Source: CBDCIS01 sp965217565 (GTDB lineage: Bacteria; Chloroflexota; Dehalococcoidia; Lucifugimonadales; CATOSD01). From it: a DNA stretch of 64,000 nucleotides. Within the stretch, counting starts at the first letter, position 1. Every line of letters begins with the position of its first letter. Shown one piece after another: positions 36,706 to 43,776 of the stretch. The notes beneath the pieces were generated by a model. It had not been told where the DNA came from. It ran no database searches and saw nothing but the letters and a program-made list of their open reading frames with translations. The stretch covers positions 248,001 through 312,000 of the forward strand of contig CBDCIS010000004.1 in the NCBI GenBank assembly GCA_965217565.1. Reading direction: 5' to 3'. The position numbers were made by a program, and so were the translations under genes.

Positions 36706-37854
36706 CTAGCCGTTTTGAAGGACATTCCGCGCTATGATTAGCCGCTGCACCTCGGACGAACCCTCGTATATCTCCGTCACCTTGGCGTCGCGGTAGTAGC
36801 GTTCCGCCGGGGTGGGCGAGAAGTAGCCCGCGCCGCCGTGAATCTGAACGGCCTTGTCAGCGGAGTCCACCGCGACCTTCGACGCGAACAGCTTGGCCAT
36901 GGACGCCTCCGTCACGAACGGCAAGCCCTTGTCCCTCAGCGTGGCGGCGCGATGCACCAGCAGCCGGGCGGCGTCGATGCTTGTAGCCATCTCCGCTATC
37001 ATCCACTGGATTCCCTGGAAATCCGCAATCGGCTGTCCGAATGCCTCGCGCTGCTTGGCGTAGGAGACCGCCGCCTCGTAGGCGGCCTGCGCGATGCCAA
37101 CTGCCTGCGCCGCGATTGCTATGCGGCTTGCGTTGAGCACCTGCATCGTCTCCCGGAAGCCCTCGCCCTCGGCGCCAAGCCGGTTCTCCCCGGGAACGGG
37201 GCAGTCGTCGAATACCAGCTCTGACGTGGTCGATGCCCGCATCCCCATCTTGCCGTGCTGAGGATGAACGTTTAACCCGGGTGAGTCCCTCTCAACGATG
37301 AAGGCGTCCACACCACGACTGCGCAGGCTGAGGTCGTGACTCGCCAGCACCACGAAGGTGTCGGCCTCCGTGGCGTTCGTTATGTAAAGCTTGCTGCCGT
37401 TCAGCTTGTACTGGCCGTTTGTCCGAGTGGCTGTGGAGCGCATCGCTCCGGCGTCGCTCCCCGAGCCCGGCTCAGTAAGCGCAAAGGCCCCTATATCCTC
37501 GCCCTTTGCCAGGGGCGGGATAAACCGTCGCTTCTGCCCTTCCGTGCCGAACATCTGGATAAACTGCGTGCAGAGAGACAGGTGCGCGATGTAGATAACG
37601 CTGGTTGCGGCGCAGCCCCGCGCTATCTCCTCGACCACAATCGCCAACTGGCGGTTCGTGCCGCCGCTGCCACCGTACTCATCGTCGATAGTCAGCCCAA
37701 ACAGCCCCAGTTCCGAGATGCGCCGCACGTTCTCCCAGGGAAACTCCGCGCTCTCGTCATACCCGGCGGCGCGCGGCGCAAGCTCCTGGTCGGCCAGTTC
37801 CCGCGCCATATTCCTGAGCAGAAGCTCGTCCTCAGTAAGAAGCAAGTTACTCAT
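36706..37854 (-). CDS. Acyl-CoA dehydrogenase
   Basis: A 382-residue FAD enzyme. FALTEPGSGSDAGAMRSTA binds FAD and substrate, VQIHGGAGYF is the FAD-contact signature, and TEIYEGSSEVQRLIIARN near the C-terminus is where the catalytic Glu of short/branched-chain forms sits (E near 363). It lies within the methylmalonyl-CoA operon, so a short or branched-chain acyl-CoA leading to propionyl-CoA is the likely substrate. Confidence 0.92.
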   Translation of the reverse strand: MSNLLLTEDELLLRNMARELADQELAPRAAGYDESAEFPWENVRRISELGLFGLTIDDEYGGSGGTNRQLAIVVEEIARGCAATSVIYIAHLSLCTQFIQMFGTEGQKRRFIPPLAKGEDIGAFALTEPGSGSDAGAMRSTATRTNGQYKLNGSKLYITNATEADTFVVLASHDLSLRSRGVDAFIVERDSPGLNVHPQHGKMGMRASTTSELVFDDCPVPGENRLGAEGEGFRETMQVLNASRIAIAAQAVGIAQAAYEAAVSYAKQREAFGQPIADFQGIQWMIAEMATSIDAARLLVHRAATLRDKGLPFVTEASMAKLFASKVAVDSADKAVQIHGGAGYFSPTPAERYYRDAKVTEIYEGSSEVQRLIIARNVLQNG

Positions 37855-37923
37855 TCGATACCATCCTCTTGCCTTCTGGTTCTATCTCGCAAATGGGGCC
37901 GCCCCATGTTCCTTACCGCGCTC

Positions 37924-37950
37924 GTCGCTCCCGTGGAAGCGGGAACCCAC
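37924..37950. repeat. REP-like GTCGCTCCCGTGGAAGCGGG palindrome
   Basis: CGCTCCCG and CGGGA form a short stem typical of a widespread GC-rich intergenic repeat. It lies in the 144-base gap between the acyl-CoA dehydrogenase and the mutase large subunit. Confidence 0.5.
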
Positions 37951-37998
37951 ATCGCCGTTTGCCGCAAGACAACCCTGACCACTGACAAACTGCCCGCC

Positions 37999-39654
37999 CT
38001 AAAACGGCGACAGCTCCTCCTGCTCACCGAACACTCCCCGGAACACGTCCGCTATCTCGCCCACCGTTGCATACGCCTCCACGCACTCCAGGATTGCGGG
38101 CACGGTGTTCTCCGAACCTCTGGCGGCGTCTTCGAGCCGCTTCAGCGTCGCGCTCACGATGGCGCCGTCTCGCTCCTTACGCACCCTGGTGAGTCGGGCA
38201 AGCTGCTTCTCGGTCTCCTCCGCCTGTATCGTCTGGAGCTTCTCGACCGGGGGCGTATCGGCCTGGTAGCGGTTCACCCCGACGACGATTCGCTCCTCCC
38301 GCTCAACCTCCTGTTGCCGCTTGAACGCGCTCTCGTGAATCTCGCGAATTTGGTAGCCCTGATCCAGCGCCTCCAGCGCGCCGCCCATCTCGTCGATGTG
38401 TGCGATGTAGGCGAACGCCGCCTCTTCGAGCTGGTCGGTGAGGCTTTCAACGTAGTACGACCCCGCCAGCGGGTCCACGGTCTCCGATATTCCGATCTCG
38501 TGCGCCAGTATCTGCTGTGTGCGCAGCGAAAGCTGCACCGCTTCCTCCGTGGGCAGGGCGAGCGCCTCGTCGCGCGAGTTGACGTGCAGCGACTGCGTGC
38601 CGCCAAGTATCGCCGCGAGAGCCTGCATCGTCGTGCGTATGACATTGTTGTCCGGCTGCTGCGCGGTCAGCGTGACCCCCGCCGTCTGCGTGTGGAACCG
38701 CAGCATCCATGAGCGTGGGTTCTCCGCGCCGAACCGCTCCCGCGTTATCTTCGCCCACATGCGCCTGGCCGCCCTGAACTTGGCGACCTCCTCGAACAGG
38801 TTGCTTTGCGCCACGAAGAAGAACGAAAGCTGGCCCGCGAAGCTGTCTATGTCCATGCCGGAGTCCAGCGCGGCCTGCACGTAGGCGATGGCGTTCGAGA
38901 AGGTGAAGGCCAGCTCTTGCGCCGCCGTGGCGCCCGCTTCGCTCATGTGATAGCCGCTTATGCTGATGGTGTTCCAGCGCGGCGTCTCCCGCGCGCAATA
39001 CTGGAACACGTCCGTCACCAACCGCATCGAAGCCCTGGGAGGATAGATGTACGTTCCCCTGGCGATGTACTCCTTCAGGATGTCGTTCTGTATCGTGCCG
39101 TTCAGCTTTTCCGTAGAAACTCCCTGCTTCTTGCCCACCGCGGCGTACAGCGCGAGCAGTATCGACGCGGTGGAGTTTATCGTCATGGAGGTGCTCACCT
39201 TGTCCAGCGGGATGCCCTCGAACAGCACCTCCATGTCCGCGAGGCTCGAAATCGGCACGCCGGTTCGCCCAACCTCGCCCGCCGCCATCGGATGGTCGGA
39301 GTCGTATCCAATCTGCGTTGGCAGGTCGAACGCCACGCTCAGCCCGGTCTGGCCCTGCTCGAGCAGATAGCGGTAGCGGCGGTTGGACTCCTCCGGCGAG
39401 GCCAGCCCCGCGTACTGGCGCATCGTCCACAGACGCCCCCTGTACATGTTGGGCTGAACGCCGCGCGTGTAGGGGTATTCGCCGGGGTACCCCAGCTTTT
39501 CGTCGTAGCCGTGCCCGTTCAGATCTTCGGGAGTGTACAGCGGCTCGACGTCGATTCCCGACGCCGTCTCGAAGCGCGGCTGTCGCTCGCCGAAACGCCT
39601 CTTCAGAGGCTCCAGGGTATTCTCGCTCCACTGCCGCTTGGATTCGCTGGTCAT
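37999..39654 (-). CDS. Methylmalonyl-CoA mutase, large (catalytic TIM-barrel) subunit
   Basis: About 551 residues. EYPYTRGVQPNMYRGRLWTMR includes the substrate-binding TRG and the Y/R positions of the family. Further marks are GLSVAFDLPTQIGYDSD, ISGYHMSEAGATAAQELAF and LRFHTQTAGVTLTAQQP. The B12-binding domain is not fused but encoded at 35823, as in the archaeal/Chloroflexi two-gene form. ATG 39654 with GAGGAG upstream is preferred over 39672. First gene of the operon. Confidence 0.93.
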   Translation of the reverse strand: MTSESKRQWSENTLEPLKRRFGERQPRFETASGIDVEPLYTPEDLNGHGYDEKLGYPGEYPYTRGVQPNMYRGRLWTMRQYAGLASPEESNRRYRYLLEQGQTGLSVAFDLPTQIGYDSDHPMAAGEVGRTGVPISSLADMEVLFEGIPLDKVSTSMTINSTASILLALYAAVGKKQGVSTEKLNGTIQNDILKEYIARGTYIYPPRASMRLVTDVFQYCARETPRWNTISISGYHMSEAGATAAQELAFTFSNAIAYVQAALDSGMDIDSFAGQLSFFFVAQSNLFEEVAKFRAARRMWAKITRERFGAENPRSWMLRFHTQTAGVTLTAQQPDNNVIRTTMQALAAILGGTQSLHVNSRDEALALPTEEAVQLSLRTQQILAHEIGISETVDPLAGSYYVESLTDQLEEAAFAYIAHIDEMGGALEALDQGYQIREIHESAFKRQQEVEREERIVVGVNRYQADTPPVEKLQTIQAEETEKQLARLTRVRKERDGAIVSATLKRLEDAARGSENTVPAILECVEAYATVGEIADVFRGVFGEQEELSPF

Positions 39655-39818
39655 GGGAGACTCCTCGATCAAGCTGTATCAATTCGGTAGCTGACCAAAT
39701 GTGCGGAGGCTTTCTCGGACGCCCACGTTATGGGATGCGCAACCGGAGCAGCCACAAGGAATTGCCACCGCAATTGTCTGGGGGCTCGTTTCGAGTGTAG
39801 TCAGTCGTTGCCCGCGTG

Positions 39819-40625
39819 TCAATTTCCGTCGCCGAACTCCGCCTGAACGGCGAGCAGCGCCCTCTCGAACGGAACCGCCCCGCCGGAGGAGCCGGCCCCT
39901 TCCTTGTACCCTCCGTAGATAGCATGGCCAGCCAGAAGCCAGAAGCAATCGACAGCCGCGAACCCGGCGCCCGTCAGCCAAAGGAGCTGGTCGAACAGAG
40001 GCGAAGGCTGCTCCTCCGCGTCCGGAAAGCGGTAGTAGTTCCATTCCTCATCGACCAGCTTCTGGTAGAGCTCATCGGAGCCGCTTTTGGAACGAGACCG
40101 CTCTTGAGCGACCAGATCATAGACGTCCGCGTGGAACTGCCGGGCTTCGCGTCGCTGGGGATCGACTAGGTCCGCGATGAGTATCGCGCCTCGCTCCGAC
40201 ATGCCGCGAAACGCCGTCTCGAACAGCCGCCGCTTGCCCTCGCCCGGCAGGTGGTGCAGCGCCAGTGACGATACTACACAATCGGCGCCCTTCATCACCC
40301 CGTGCCACTCCGATGACGCCAGATCGAACGGTACGACGCTGGCGCGCGCGCCGAATCGCCGCAGCCGCCCCGAGGCTTCCTGCCGCATCGACTCCGAGCC
40401 GTCCAGCGCGACTACTCTTGCGTTCGGGAAGGCCTCCAGGATGGCTGCCGAGAGTATCCCCTCGCCGCAGCCCAACTCCACGACGCTGAACGCCTCCTCC
40501 GACGCGAACGGCATCAATGCTATCAGCGAGGCAAGCTGCTGCTCCCGCGCGGGCACGGCCACCGCCGCCAGCTCACGGTACAGCGATGAGTCCTCTTCCG
40601 ACCAGTTGGACTGCTCCGCCGTCAT
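39819..40625 (-). CDS. Class I SAM-dependent methyltransferase
   Basis: A 268-residue Rossmann methyltransferase. SAM-binding motif I is VVELGCGEGILSAAIL near residue 46, followed by RVVALDGSESM (acidic ribose-binding residue), then ADCVVSSLALHHLPGEGK. Its ATG overlaps the preceding methyltransferase stop (ATGA). The substrate is not evident. Confidence 0.85.
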   Translation of the reverse strand: MTAEQSNWSEEDSSLYRELAAVAVPAREQQLASLIALMPFASEEAFSVVELGCGEGILSAAILEAFPNARVVALDGSESMRQEASGRLRRFGARASVVPFDLASSEWHGVMKGADCVVSSLALHHLPGEGKRRLFETAFRGMSERGAILIADLVDPQRREARQFHADVYDLVAQERSRSKSGSDELYQKLVDEEWNYYRFPDAEEQPSPLFDQLLWLTGAGFAAVDCFWLLAGHAIYGGYKEGAGSSGGAVPFERALLAVQAEFGDGN

Positions 40626-41431
40626 TGTCCCGCTCCTGGGAGGCGCATACGTGAGACGAGCGCGGGTGGAATGTCAGTGAAGTTGGCCCACGAGATAGCC
40701 GTGCTGCCCAGGCCCGGCTGCTCAAAACAGGGTTCTTCGATGCCGTCCAGCACGAACCCCGCGTCGAAACAAACATTGTACAGCGTGCTGATGGCGCGGT
40801 GAAAGTAGTGCTGTGCCACCGGCTGGCCAATCATGGCCAACCCTCTGGCGGTGTAGCATTTCCTGTACTTCGCAACCTTGACCGAATACTCTGTAACCAC
40901 GTCACCGTCCCTGTCTTCTACCTCGCCGACCATCGTCATGTCAGGAGAGTTGAAGCACGGGTGCTGGACTGAGAACACGAACCTGCCGCCAGCCTTCAGC
41001 AGTCGGCCAAGCGCGGAAACCAGCGGCCCCACACTCGCCATGTCCATGATCGCCATCGTGCACACCGCCGCTTCGAAGCGCCGCTCGCCCAGCGACGACA
41101 GCTCCGCCGCGTCCGTGGCATCCATGACTCCGTATGTTATGCTATCCGTGTTCTCCGTCGTCCGCGCCCTCGCGTTTTCGATCATGCCCTCCGCTATGTC
41201 TATGGCGACGACTGTCGCACCCAACTCGGCCATCTTGCGCGCGAACTGCCCATTGCCGCAAGCCACGTCCAGCACCCGATCGCCCTGCTTCAGGTCGAGC
41301 AGGCGCAACTGGCTCGGCTCGATGAGTTCCTTGTGAAAGTCGTTGCCCTCGCCCATCCTCTCGTTCCAGAAATCGGCGTTCGTGTGCCAGATGTCCTTAA
41401 CCTGCTGGTTGAGTTCCTGGAACTCAGCCAC
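40622..41431 (-). CDS. Class I SAM-dependent methyltransferase (UbiE/COQ5-like)
   Basis: About 269 residues. RVLDVACGNGQFARKMAELG is SAM motif I, ATVVAIDIAEGMIENAR follows, and a C-terminal extension contains FVFSVQHPCFNSPDM. GTG 41431 is the chosen start because AGGAGG sits 5 bases upstream. It overlaps the GNAT gene upstream and the second methyltransferase downstream, so all three form a tight operon. Confidence 0.85.
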   Translation of the reverse strand: MAEFQELNQQVKDIWHTNADFWNERMGEGNDFHKELIEPSQLRLLDLKQGDRVLDVACGNGQFARKMAELGATVVAIDIAEGMIENARARTTENTDSITYGVMDATDAAELSSLGERRFEAAVCTMAIMDMASVGPLVSALGRLLKAGGRFVFSVQHPCFNSPDMTMVGEVEDRDGDVVTEYSVKVAKYRKCYTARGLAMIGQPVAQHYFHRAISTLYNVCFDAGFVLDGIEEPCFEQPGLGSTAISWANFTDIPPALVSRMRLPGAGQ

Positions 41432-41990
41432 GTCGTCCTCCTGCGCGCGAGTCCTGCCACCTACACGAGAGCATACTGTAGATAACCATGTCGAGGAAGC
41501 GGTCATAGAGCCAGTCCGACTGGCGGGTAGTGCCCTCCTGAGTAAATCCCAGACGTTCCGGGATCGCCCGGCTCCTTACGTTGTCGGTGTCCACGCGAAT
41601 CACCACGCGGTTCAGCCCAAGCTCCCCAAAGGCATAGTCCAGCAGCGCGACGCAGGCCCGGGTTACCAGCCCCTTGCCCTGGCAGTCCTCGCTGACCCAG
41701 TAGCCTATCTCCGCGCTGCGGTTCACCTGGTCGATGAAGTTTAGCCCAATGCCGCCCGATATTCGCCCCTTGTACCAGATGCCGAGCGCGAGCGTGGCAT
41801 TGCGCGCGAACTCTTCGAGCGAGCTTCTGACGAAGGCCTTCTCGTCGTCCACCGTGGCCGTCCCGTCCAGCCAGGGCAGCCATTCGCGCAGGTACACTCG
41901 GTTGCGGTCCACCGCTGCGAACAGTTCCTCGGAGTGCCGCTCCTCCAGCAAGCGAAGCTCCGCGTCATCATCTATAATATGCCGAAACAT
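41424..41990 (-). CDS. GNAT family N-acetyltransferase (RimJ/RimL-like)
   Basis: A 188-residue acetyltransferase. RLLEERHSEELFAAVDRNR at the N-terminus, EIGYWVSEDCQGKGLVTRAC (acetyl-CoA pyrophosphate loop Q-G-x-G) and LNRVVIRVDTDNVRSR with RLGFTQEG are RimJ/RimL features. It probably acetylates ribosomal protein N-termini or a small amine. Its end overlaps the first methyltransferase by 8 bases. Confidence 0.85.
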   Translation of the reverse strand: MFRHIIDDDAELRLLEERHSEELFAAVDRNRVYLREWLPWLDGTATVDDEKAFVRSSLEEFARNATLALGIWYKGRISGGIGLNFIDQVNRSAEIGYWVSEDCQGKGLVTRACVALLDYAFGELGLNRVVIRVDTDNVRSRAIPERLGFTQEGTTRQSDWLYDRFLDMVIYSMLSCRWQDSRAGGRRG

Positions 41991-42184
41991 AGCACAAGTT
42001 CTTTCAAGTTCCAGGACTGTCGCAAACCGTGTACGCTCAGAAAGTAGTTGGAAAAGAGGCGAAGCGCCCCTTAGAATTGGAGTTGTACAAGAACCAGTTC
42101 AAAGGAGTATCTGAGCCTTGTACATCATAAAGCCTGCCGCCCAGCCCGTCGAGTCCCACCCCGATGCGCAACCTGTGTCGACTA

Positions 42185-42998
42185 GGGCCTGTTCACACTA
42201 ACGCAACGCATCGAAGATGAGCGCAAACAGGATGAACCCAAGGAAGAGAGCGTCCAGCTTCTCAAAGCGAGAGAAGATGCGCCGAAAGCCCTTCAACCGT
42301 CGAAACAACCGCTCGATTTCGTTCCGACGCTTGTACATCTCCCGGTCGTACTGCCAAGGGTCAACCCTCGTGCTCAGGGGCGGAACTATCGGGGTGAACC
42401 CCAGGGCCAACGCCAGTTGGCGGGTCTCATTCCCCTCGTATGCCCGGTCCATTAACAGGAACGGGTTCTGGTCCTGTGTTCCGAGGCGCTTTAGCAGCTT
42501 TCGCCCCTCCGGCGCATCGTGGGCCTGTCCGGGAGAAAGGGAGAACGTCACGGCTGTTCTAGCATCCGCGGCAACCATATGAATCTTGGTGGTCCAGCCG
42601 CCACGGGACTTGCCGATGGACTGGGGTCCGTTTTTTTTAACGCACCGGTTCCATCGGGATGGACCTTGACTATGGTACTGTCCATGGAAACCGCTTCTAT
42701 CTTGATACGCACTATGTGCTCTCGTTGAAGATACTCGAAAACCCGGTCGAGCACACCGTTCTTGGACCACCGGTTCATCCGGGTGTAGACGGTGTGCCAG
42801 TTGCCAAATCGAGGCGGCAATCCCCGCCATTTGCAGCCTTGCTCGGCGACATAGAGGATAGCGTTGAGTACTTGCAGGTTCGACAGGCTGACGTTGCCAC
42901 GCTGAACGGGAAGGATCGGCGCAATTCGTTGGTACTGAACTTCGGTGATTTCCATTCTCGGATTGTAACATAATTTGGCTATTAGTGTGAACAGACCC
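42185..42998 (-). mobile_element. IS427-type (IS5 family) insertion sequence
   Basis: Terminal inverted repeats GGGCCTGTTCACACTA (42185-42200) and its near complement (42983-42998, GGGTCTGTTCACACTA on the other strand) flank two overlapping transposase frames. TA dinucleotides sit on both outer sides, consistent with a TA duplication. Confidence 0.85.
42198..42955 (-). CDS. IS427-type transposase, orfA/orfB joined by -1 frameshift
   Basis: orfA (ATG 42955, MEITEVQYQRIAPILPVQR) carries the first catalytic Asp in VSMDSTIVKVH. It runs into an A8 tract on the minus strand (42638-42631), after which the -1 frame continues KNGPQSIGKSRGG with the second Asp in LLMDRAYEGNE and Glu in NEIERLFRRLKGF. 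Programmed slippage on AAAAAAA is usual for IS427-group elements. All catalytic residues remain, so it is probably functional. Confidence 0.8.
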
Positions 42999-43023
42999 TA
43001 GTCGTTCAGATGCCCCTATGGGG

Positions 43024-43113
43024 ATCCTTGCGGCTGCCTGCGTCGGTCATCATACCCAGGCGCCCACGAGGGACACCCCTACGAATTGGGCATCTGTTAG
43101 ATTGGTACATGTT
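43024..43113. repeat. 90-base dispersed repeat, copy B
   Basis: Second copy of the repeat at 20716-20805, with the same core GCGTCGGTCATCATACCCAG, lying 26 bases beyond the IS427-type element and upstream of the cupin gene. Confidence 0.7.
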
Positions 43114-43130
43114 ATTTCTGGATGCGTTCG

Positions 43131-43159
43131 CTTCACTAAACGCGGCGGGAATGATATAC
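43131..43159 (+). promoter_or_regulatory. Predicted promoter for a leaderless cupin mRNA
   Basis: A good -10 TATACT (43154-43159) has a weak -35 CTTCAC (43131-43136) at 17 bases. The GTG start of the cupin lies only 9 bases after the -10 and has no Shine-Dalgarno, implying transcription begins at or next to the start codon. Confidence 0.45.
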
Positions 43160-43167
43160 TTTCTCAC

Positions 43168-43572
43168 GTGGGTACTCAACTGGATGCTGAATGCAAAGTC
43201 GTGCGCGCCAACGAGCTTGAAGTAGAGGTCTCTTCGGGCGCTATGACTCGCCTTGCCGGGGTGTCCCAGACGTTGGTTGGGACGGAGGGTATACACCTGG
43301 CAATAGCCACTATACCCCCGGCGTGCGCGTCCAGCCCACACTATCACGTCAACTGCGAATCCGCGATCTACGTCGTGAACGGCAACGGCCGCTTTCTTAC
43401 GGGAAAGAAGCTCGAAACCACGTTATTCATCGGACCTGGCGATTTCATCTACGTTCCGCCGAACTCCGTCCACCAACCGGTCAACGACAGCCAGTCCGAT
43501 CCCATGGAGTTGATTGTAGCCCGCAATGCGCCCGTGGAAATCGTCGTAGAACACGACCCCAGAAAGCGTTAG
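43168..43572 (+). CDS. Small cupin-domain protein
   Basis: A 134-residue single cupin barrel. The first motif is PHYHVNCESAIYVVNGNGRF (metal ligands H, H, E), and the second is GDFIYVPPNSVHQPVND. Function not assigned; such proteins bind a metal and small acids. The frame is open back to 43018 through the dispersed repeat, but GTG 43168 fits the domain start, the -10 element just upstream and the family length. Confidence 0.75.
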   Translation: MGTQLDAECKVVRANELEVEVSSGAMTRLAGVSQTLVGTEGIHLAIATIPPACASSPHYHVNCESAIYVVNGNGRFLTGKKLETTLFIGPGDFIYVPPNSVHQPVNDSQSDPMELIVARNAPVEIVVEHDPRKR

Positions 43573-43610
43573 CCCCCTACCTCAAAGGGTCAGCCCCACA
43601 CCTCAATAGA

Positions 43611-43687
43611 GGGCCATTAGCTCAGACGGTTAGAGCGCAGTCCTGATAAGACTGAGGTCCCTGGTTCGAGTCCAGGATGGCCCACCA
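43611..43687 (+). tRNA. tRNA-Ile (GAT anticodon)
   Basis: Acceptor GGGCCAT pairs with ATGGCCC, the D arm GCTC/GAGC is present, the anticodon loop CTGATAA gives GAT (Ile), and the T arm is CCTGGTTCGAGTCCAGG. The 3' CCA is encoded at 43685-43687. It stands alone, not within an rRNA operon. Confidence 0.95.
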
Positions 43688-43776
43688 AACTGGACGATAG
43701 ACAGAACCATTTTCGAGATGAGGATGGGACTGTAAGCCTATCAACGCCCTCGCGCCTGCCAGTATGGTGCGGCAGA

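Noticed and set aside
37336..38712. 458-codon plus-strand frame across the acyl-CoA dehydrogenase and mutase
   Set aside because: It spans two opposite-strand genes and their gap, with no recognisable domains.
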